From Alviniconcha marisindica (lineage: Eukaryota; Mollusca; Gastropoda; Provannidae), in assembly GCA_018857735.1 (NCBI GenBank), contig JABMCL010002100.1:62501-126500 (forward strand): a stretch of 64,000 nucleotides of DNA. Reading direction: 5' to 3'. Below the pieces are notes generated by a model. That model was given only the letters and a program-made list of their open reading frames with translations, ran no database searches and was not told the origin of the DNA. Below, piece after piece: positions 29,379 to 64,000 of this stretch. The translations under genes were made by a program, and so were the position numbers. How positions within the stretch are numbered: the first letter of the stretch is position 1; every line of letters starts with the position of its first letter.

Positions 29379-31517
29379 GTTGAGCGCTGGTTTAAAATGG
29401 TGTTTCCATCAGTGAGCTACCCAACAAGTCGATTCGCCAACCTACTAAACAGAGCTGTCGCCAAAGTAGAGTCATATTTCAAGGAAAATGCTGATGTTGC
29501 TGCATACCTGGAAGAAAGGATTGACCTTGATGTAGTGACTTTTCCCCTCCTAAAAATGGGACTCAAACGGGCTCATGTAATGGAAAAAGAAACCTTCACG
29601 AGGCAGGCAGATGGACCTGTATCAAATGAAATTGTTGTGGATCTTGAGTCTTTCAGGATAAAGGAGAGGCTGCCAGACAAATTCACCTCAAAGTGGATCA
29701 GATGCCTTTGTAACTCCACAGACACAGACAAGGTTTTGAAAACTTCTGTCAAACAGTTGATGGACTGTCATCGATCTTTGATCAAAACCAGAAGCCAGCT
29801 TCCAAATAAATTATCTGTATTTCTTTGCATGCCATTTACAGTCCTCCCAGCAGGTGCAGCGCCAGAGACCACGTCTTTGCTACCATCGGCAGCAGCAAAG
29901 GCCCTCTCCAAAGAAACCAAACTAAAAACTTTGCTACAAGAGGAGAATTCATCTCTAAAGAACCATGTTGCCATCCTGATGGAGACTGTTCATGACTTGA
30001 GCAGAGACAAGACTGAGCTATTACAGGAAGCGACCCAAACCCAGCAACTGCTCTCTCAGCTTAACCAAACAGTAGCCAGACAGAAGACACAGATGACAGT
30101 GCCTTGTCCCGTAGAACTTCAGAAAACAAAAAGTCATCTTGAAAGAGTCAGAAATAAGCTCATCAGGTGTAGGGCTCAACTGAGGACAGCAAAAGGACTA
30201 CAGAGCAGGTTTGCACTGAGGTCAGCAAAGTTGAACCGTTTGAAAGAGACGTCTACTGCAGAGAAGCAAACCCTTGAGAATAGGATTACAACCTGCAGGG
30301 CAAAAATAGGCGGACTTGAAGCAGATAACCAGGCACTGACCAAAGAACTTGCCTCAGTTCAAGAGCAGGAGAAAGACACTCTGAGGGGAGAGAAAAATCG
30401 CTTCAGTAATAATGTTAGGAAAACTGTGATGCAGTTGCAAGGTGGTGGCAATGTTCCAGCAGGCAAGTGTAGCAAAGTCATTTGGATTATTGCAGAGAAT
30501 CTTTTTAAGACCACATTTGACGACAAGGATCTGCCCTGCCTACAGACTGCACTGAACATTGCTGACGAGGGACATGTTTTGGCAACAATCCAAGCCACAG
30601 AACAGATGCTGACAGCTGCCAACTACACGCTACATGCTGATGGAACCGGACGGAATGGCCAGAAGATTGTCGCACACCAGATATCTTTGGACAATGGTTC
30701 AACACTCAGCCTTGGATTCACAACTGTAGCTACAGAAAATGCGGACACCCTACTGGACATAACTGTACAACTGCTGAGAGAATTGACTGATGTTTATTGC
30801 ACTGATGATGCTGATAAAGAGGAAACATTTAAAGCTTTGCTTCGCAAAATGACTTCCCTCATGAGTGACTGTGCAGCTGTGATGAAGAGCTACAACAGCA
30901 AGATTAAAGATTTCATTGAGTCAGAACTTGGTCATGAAGTTTCTGTTCACTTTCTCCATTGCAATGCCCATTTTCTGCTGGGGTTAAGCCGTTCCTGTGA
31001 GACTGCTATGAAGCACGTTGAAGATGAAGTGAAGGCAGAACTCCAGCAGCAGTTGGCCAGGGACAACGATCCACGTTTTAAGCGGTACCACTCTTTGGAA
31101 CCTGCCACTGCTCGCCTCATCCGAACATTGAGCAGCATCACAGGACCAAGAGGTGATGAGAAAAATGGTTGCCGTGCTGAATGGATTGGATATTGTGATC
31201 AAGAAAAGAAGACAAGCAGAATGACGAGTTACCGATCAAATAGGTTCAACTCCTACTTTGAAGGAGCAGCTACCACTGTTTATCACCATGTGGACCTCAG
31301 AAAGTTTTTTGGTGATGGATTTTTGGGCCACTCCAACCTCAAAATTGAGAGTACTGCTGCGGACATAAAAGATGACAATCTCCTGAGTCTGGTTTGCGCA
31401 GTTGCTATCGTCTACATCAAGGTCACAGGCCCATTCTGGAATCTGCTGGAGAGTGATACTAAGTACACTGAATTCCACGTCTATGTGCAGAGAATGGAAA
31501 GCTGTTTTGACTATTAG
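29379..31517 (+). CDS. transposase-like gene, exon 3 up to the first stop
   Basis: Acceptor GTGTTTCAG; open for 712 codons from VERWFKM to a TAG at 31515. This part still includes both candidate acidic residues and the CxxH motif. If the TAG is real, a truncated protein without the helical region at 31587-32160 and the Tudor/SH3-like end would be made. Confidence 0.7.
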   Translation, partial: VERWFKMVFPSVSYPTSRFANLLNRAVAKVESYFKENADVAAYLEERIDLDVVTFPLLKMGLKRAHVMEKETFTRQADGPVSNEIVVDLESFRIKERLPDKFTSKWIRCLCNSTDTDKVLKTSVKQLMDCHRSLIKTRSQLPNKLSVFLCMPFTVLPAGAAPETTSLLPSAAAKALSKETKLKTLLQEENSSLKNHVAILMETVHDLSRDKTELLQEATQTQQLLSQLNQTVARQKTQMTVPCPVELQKTKSHLERVRNKLIRCRAQLRTAKGLQSRFALRSAKLNRLKETSTAEKQTLENRITTCRAKIGGLEADNQALTKELASVQEQEKDTLRGEKNRFSNNVRKTVMQLQGGGNVPAGKCSKVIWIIAENLFKTTFDDKDLPCLQTALNIADEGHVLATIQATEQMLTAANYTLHADGTGRNGQKIVAHQISLDNGSTLSLGFTTVATENADTLLDITVQLLRELTDVYCTDDADKEETFKALLRKMTSLMSDCAAVMKSYNSKIKDFIESELGHEVSVHFLHCNAHFLLGLSRSCETAMKHVEDEVKAELQQQLARDNDPRFKRYHSLEPATARLIRTLSSITGPRGDEKNGCRAEWIGYCDQEKKTSRMTSYRSNRFNSYFEGAATTVYHHVDLRKFFGDGFLGHSNLKIESTAADIKDDNLLSLVCAVAIVYIKVTGPFWNLLESDTKYTEFHVYVQRMESCFDY

Positions 31518-32809
31518 CGAGAGGATGCTTCACAATCACAGCTACTAGATCAGCACTTCCCAGGCATTTTTAATGGAGAGTTTGCAATGGAGATGGAAAT
31601 GGCTGCTGCCATCTACCAGTTTGCTTCACTCCACTCGGCTCAAGTCAGATCAGCCCTGGAACTGGTGATGGGAGACATCTTGTTGGTCACCCGGAGGCAA
31701 CTTTCTGATTTCCTACCACCTGAGGGAAAGTATGCTCAACAGCTTCCACTTGATGTGCAGACGCAGCTTGACCATTGCCCACTCACCAACCTGATGGGAG
31801 AATATGTGTTTGGTGAAGTGGACTTTGATATGGGGAAGAAGAGGCACACCACCTTTCACCACAGGTCAAGCACACAAATGCTGCACCACAATAAAACTTC
31901 AAAGTGGCTTAGCGAGAAGAATGAGGAGGATGCCAGACAACTGTTGAAGACAGCCAGAAAGAAAGGCCGCTGGTTACGTGAACACCACAAGTTGCAAGAG
32001 GCAATCGTGCGGCAGAAGATAAGAGAGAAGTTGCTGGAAAATGAGAGGCAAAAACTCCTCAAAGCAGCTGAAGTTGCCAGGAAGTGGGCATTGCTCATCC
32101 AAAAAGTGATGGAACATGGCAGTCCATTCAAATACAAGGGCGATGTCGACTTGCTAGTGCAGTGATTAAGGGGCAAAACTAAAATTAAAGAAGCCCTCAA
32201 GGATGAAATTCGCTTTCAGAAGGTGGTCATTGGCAGGAAGGGTGACCTCAAACTCTCTGGAACCACTGAACAGTTGAAACAGGTTTTGAGAGCTCATCTT
32301 GACGAGCAACCTGCCGAAGCAGATGTACCAGATGAGCCCCCTGAGAATGACGAGCCTGGCCAACCTCCACATGCAGTTGAACCAGGAGAGTTGTCTGACA
32401 CTGACCAGCAGGAGGAACCAACAAAGCTGATGCATATAACGAGTCATCAGATGACAACACGACTCCACCAAAGAAACAGCCGCGACTTCACAGAGAACAT
32501 CCTTCACCATTCATCTTCACCAAGCAGGCACAATGGGTCGCGGTCTTCTATGACCAACAGTTTTACATTGGGCAGGTCTTAGCAGTCCACAGTGACACCT
32601 CAGCCGCCATCCAGTATCTAGAGAAGACGAAAGGTCGCTCAGATTATTTTTGATGGCCAACAGTAGATGATGTAGCAAAGACAGATTCCAGATTTGTCTT
32701 TAGATGGGATTTTGATGTCAAACCAGTGTCCAGCAATTTCAGGATGTGGAAGGTGGACTGTATTGATGACATCAGTGATGGGTACCAGCGCATACAAATT
32801 GCAGCCTAA

Positions 32810-34741
32810 TTCAGTAATAGGTCTTCTTTTTTCTTTTTAAGGCTACTTGTACATGTATACAAGACTATTGGACTTCTTTCTGTTGCAAAGGACAGTGTCA
32901 CTCAGTTGTAATCTGTGTTAAATCTAGTTTGAAATCAATCCTTTTGTACAAACTTTGTTGGCACAATAACGGTGGAGAACATCATATTCATAAACTGCAG
33001 TGGACATTTCATATGCTGAGAACTGTAATCTTCACAGGAAGCTTTCAAAAGGTAATCCATTTGATAACTCATGTGTTTCTGAATCTATTGATACCAAATA
33101 CATCATTGTAGGTGTATTAGAAGCGGAGATATCTCACTTAGAAGGTCTGCGTACATAACGTTATAGTTACTTTGGTCATAAATAAATGCAAATGGAATTT
33201 GATGTTTTTGCATTTTCAGGACATGATATGGACTTGTTGTGATCATTGTTACTGGCCAAAAAAAATTAGGATGTATATTTATACTACAGAGTGTCATAAT
33301 AAATGGCAACAAGGTGTCTGGCTCAGTTTGTGTGTGTTTGGTGTGATCTGCTTTCTCCACATTTACTCATATTCAGTTTGGTGTGTAGATATGGGCGACA
33401 AATTAAATAGTTAAAAATTCATAACTTATAGACTAATAACCTGATGCAAACACAAATCATATCAGTGAAATCGTCACAAAAAGCTCTTTCTAAATATCTG
33501 ATTACTTTTCAGTTTTGAGTACCTATATATAGTCATACCTACAGCATGTCTGGTGATGCACATTAAACAGTTAAATCTCATGCCATTATTCATTATTTAT
33601 TAACAATAACAGTGTGGTTGATAGAACAAATGCCCCCCCCCCCCCCCCCCCCCCCACCCCAAACTCAAGAAGTGGAAAGCAGTTATTTTAACTTTCCCAT
33701 GTGTGATGTTTCAACACTGCTTTTTAACAACAACAATTCTCACTTTGTGCTCTCCCTGCAGTGACAAAGTGATGATATTGATAGTCTTCACAAAGGTAAA
33801 GGTGGTCACTTAACAGAAGAAAGAGAACTGTATTTGTGTACAATGATTTGTATGTAAAGCACAAACAGAAAATACATACAAAAATACAACTTCTGACACA
33901 GGCCATTTAACATGATAAATTTAGAACTTACTGAAGTTATAAGTATACTGTGCATCCATAACTTATAACAGCAATACAGGAATGTGTGAAAAAATGCAGG
34001 ATCATGAGGATTATATTACTGCAATACTGGATACTGACAATGTCACATTCAGTGATTCACAGTGTGCGAGTCAGAACAGAAGTATTTTTGCTCATGCTTA
34101 AAATGTTCTTTAATTATTAATACTATAATAGTTACAGTAATAAATAAATAATAGTTTTTAATACACAGCTATAACATATAATGTGAAGCAAAATACTTGT
34201 ATAATTATGTTGATTGCTACCTGAAAATAACTGAAAGCTACTGCCTTTTATTTATGGGGTCAGTACTCATTTGGTCATTGCAATACTATTTTATTATTTA
34301 CGTAAACCATGCTGTGAACTGGATACATACAATGCCTACCACTGTACCAGCAAGTATAAGCTCAACAGTATCCATGACCATGGAAGAAGGCAACTGGATA
34401 AAAACTGACAAAAATCTGCTGTAACTTGAGTTACTCTTAATATAAATAATAGTTACAGCTTACAGTTACACTGTGACAGGCATTTGAAAAACACAGTGAT
34501 ACAGAAAGTAAAAATATTTTTCTTGCGATAACAGCTGCTGTGGAAATAATGTAGAATTTCCACAATGTCAAATTGACTCATTGAGCAGTACTCACTACTA
34601 CCCACTTTGCACAAAGTCACTGGCTTAGTTTTAGAATTAAACTTTAAAGAGGTGATTTGGTTGTTTCTGGAACTGTCATTGTGTCAATGGTCAGATCAAG
34701 TTAGTATAACTATAACTATAAGAATTCCCACTTTGAGCAGC
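32810..34741. other. intergenic, no gene seen
   Basis: AT-rich sequence with a poly-C run (33632-33655). No terminal inverted repeats matching the upstream side of the transposase-like gene were recognised, so element borders are undefined. Short open frames carry no domains. Confidence 0.45.
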
Positions 34742-35468
34742 TTAACTCTTTCAAGGCTTTCTGCGTCTTAAGACGCGGAACTTAGCAGTACGCTTGATGA
34801 CAATCCGCGTCTTCGGATGCGGTAAGAATTAAAAAAACTTTAACGGTCTGAGCGAGTTTCACATTGGTTGGAGGCAATTTATTACACTCACTGCATCAGT
34901 TTCAGACACTTTTGGTAATCCCTCTTAGTCCAGTCGAGTGTTCCTTTGTCTGTTTTGGCCTTTGTTAGTAACACGTGTGAAACTGATGAAAGATGTATGT
35001 TTCAAAATGGCAGTGCACAGAGTGAACATGCATTACTCAATGAGGGAAGCTGTGGAATTAGTACAGAATGAGGGCTCGGATATAGAAGATTTTTTGGACA
35101 GTGGTTCTGAAGAGAACATTGTTGATTCTGGAGAGGAGTTTGTGCCAGTAGATCTCGAGGTGGACTCGAGTGACAGCGATAATAACATCTTCATTTTCAT
35201 CATTGGGATCCGTGCAACCAGTAGAATAAAACTTCTATTTTTTCACTGTGTTTGGATAGTTCCTGCTTTGCTGTTGTGACAGAGAAAGGTATCCGATATG
35301 GCTCTATGGATCATTTATCTGACAAGTACACATCCTAAGCTTTCTAAAAATGTATATGTTTATCTTATTATTCCTAGCAGTTTATTTATTACAATTTTTT
35401 TAAATGGGCAAAAACAGTGCATCAGCAGGAGCCAAGAGCGTCATTTTGTGGTGTCTTGAATGAGTTAA
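34742..35468 (+). mobile_element. internally deleted piggyBac-like element
   Basis: TTAA at both borders with short inverted ends (TTAACTCTTTCAAG at 34742; reverse complement TTAACTCATTCAAG at 35468). Inside the left end are palindromes GCGTCTTAAGACGC and a second CGCGTC/GATGCG pair. A frame from about 34986 encodes an acidic segment MREAVELVQNEGSDIEDFLD ... ENIVDSGEEFVPVD, like the N-termini of piggyBac transposases, and then diverges. At 727 bp the catalytic domain is missing. Confidence 0.7.
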
Positions 35469-35982
35469 TCAAGTTAATGCCAGAATCACTCAGATTCCCA
35501 CTTTGTTTAAAATTGGTAAGGTTTACACGGTTTACAATTTGTTGTTGTTGTCATTGCATGGCTAGTGGGGTGTTGTCTAAATTCTTTGCTTTAATACTAT
35601 GCCAGGAAAGCTTGGTGATCTATGCATAAATGTACAGATTCTGAGTGAGCAATTTAAGAATTTTCAAGGTGCCATTTTTCTTGTTTTTTATGATGAGAGA
35701 GAGAGAGAGAGTCTGCATGTAAGCTGTTAAGAATAAGATTAAAGATAGAAGTAAATTATACCACTAGCAAACAGAGCTTTAGAAAAAGAGAGAGAGAAGA
35801 AGAAGTAAATAATAGTTAATAGGTAATAATAACCCTTGTCACAATGTGATATATATTATATATATATTAAATTATTATATATACATGTATCAAGACACAA
35901 GTTGTCTGAAATGAGCTTTTGACTTGGTGATAAAGCAGTACCTAGTACTGTGTGTTATCTGAAATTCCAGTTTCATTTACAG

Positions 35983-63895
<27,913 letters not shown>

Positions 63896-64000
63896 GTGAG
63901 TGTTTGTGGTTGGCTTATCAGTAGCAACTGTGCTGGACTTTGGAGTGCACGTGCTTCAAGACACATTAGCCAGAGAGGTGGAACTGAAAGTTGTGTTGTT

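Larger units (their letters stand above)
27881..32809 (+). pseudogene. three-exon transposase-like gene, disrupted
   Basis: Exons at 27881-27980, 28834-28979 and 29379-32809 join in phase (GTAAGT donors at both introns, CAG acceptors). The N-terminal part has a VLLQLRALQTEG...VERWFKMVFP segment. A long coiled coil follows (about 29905-30400). Then come RNase H-like marks: Asp in HADGT (30639), Asp in MSDCAAVMK (30867), and C-x2-H in HCNAHFLLGL (30960-30971), an order like that of hAT-type transposases. The C-terminal block QWVAVFYDQQFYIGQVLAV ... W-x(7)-D-x(5)-RFVFRWDFDV looks like the Tudor/SH3-like ends of some invertebrate transposon proteins. In-frame stops at 31515 (TAG), 32163 (TGA) and 32651 (TGA), and a frameshift near 32421-32429, break the frame. 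The family name is not certain. Confidence 0.75.

Overview
The window is animal nuclear DNA: split genes with GT/AG introns, tRNA-derived SINEs, non-LTR retrotransposons, piggyBac-type elements, and a very heavy load of microsatellites and minisatellites. The protein relatives, the repeat style (long CA/GT runs, multi-kb minisatellites, SINEs with short tandem tails) and the intron sizes fit a lophotrochozoan, probably a marine mollusc such as a gastropod. The species cannot be read from the sequence.

Left third (about 1-22.7 kb). Positions 1-5100 are mostly tandem repeats. From 22.7 kb back to 5.1 kb, on the minus strand, lies a set of exons that join in phase into one unusual gene. It has a complete TRIM module (RING, two B-boxes, coiled coil; 22686-21571), then a RanBP2-type zinc finger with a long FxFG-like repeat array (19128-16780), a second 19-residue coding array ending in an FSFG motif (14173-13282), an FG exon (10488-10404), an exon like the linker that precedes a Ran-binding domain in RanBP2/Nup358 (5612-5503), and a last exon like the end of a Ran-binding domain (5218-5123). 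The core of the Ran-binding domain is not seen. Four of its exons or splice junctions have been amplified as minisatellites, and its introns hold a 5'-truncated non-LTR retrotransposon with target-site duplications, nested SINEs and a piggyBac MITE.

Middle (about 22.7-35.5 kb). Here are a CR1/L2-like retrotransposon tail, several long GT arrays bracketed by copies of one SINE tail, and an unrecognised terminal exon split by a retroelement. A three-exon plus-strand transposase-like gene (27881-32809) follows. It has RNase H-like acidic residues, a CxxH motif and a Tudor/SH3-like C-terminus, but carries three in-frame stops and a frameshift. A deleted piggyBac-like element sits at 34742-35468.

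Right half (about 36-64 kb). A plus-strand SMARCD (BAF60) gene, a subunit of SWI/SNF chromatin remodellers, runs off the right edge. Nine constitutive exons and one probable cassette exon can be placed; the first exon is not identified and the 3' end lies outside. One intron of about 18 kb dominates this half. The last two introns are filled with minisatellites, one of which is a tandem multiplication of the 3' splice junction of the SWIB-domain exon.
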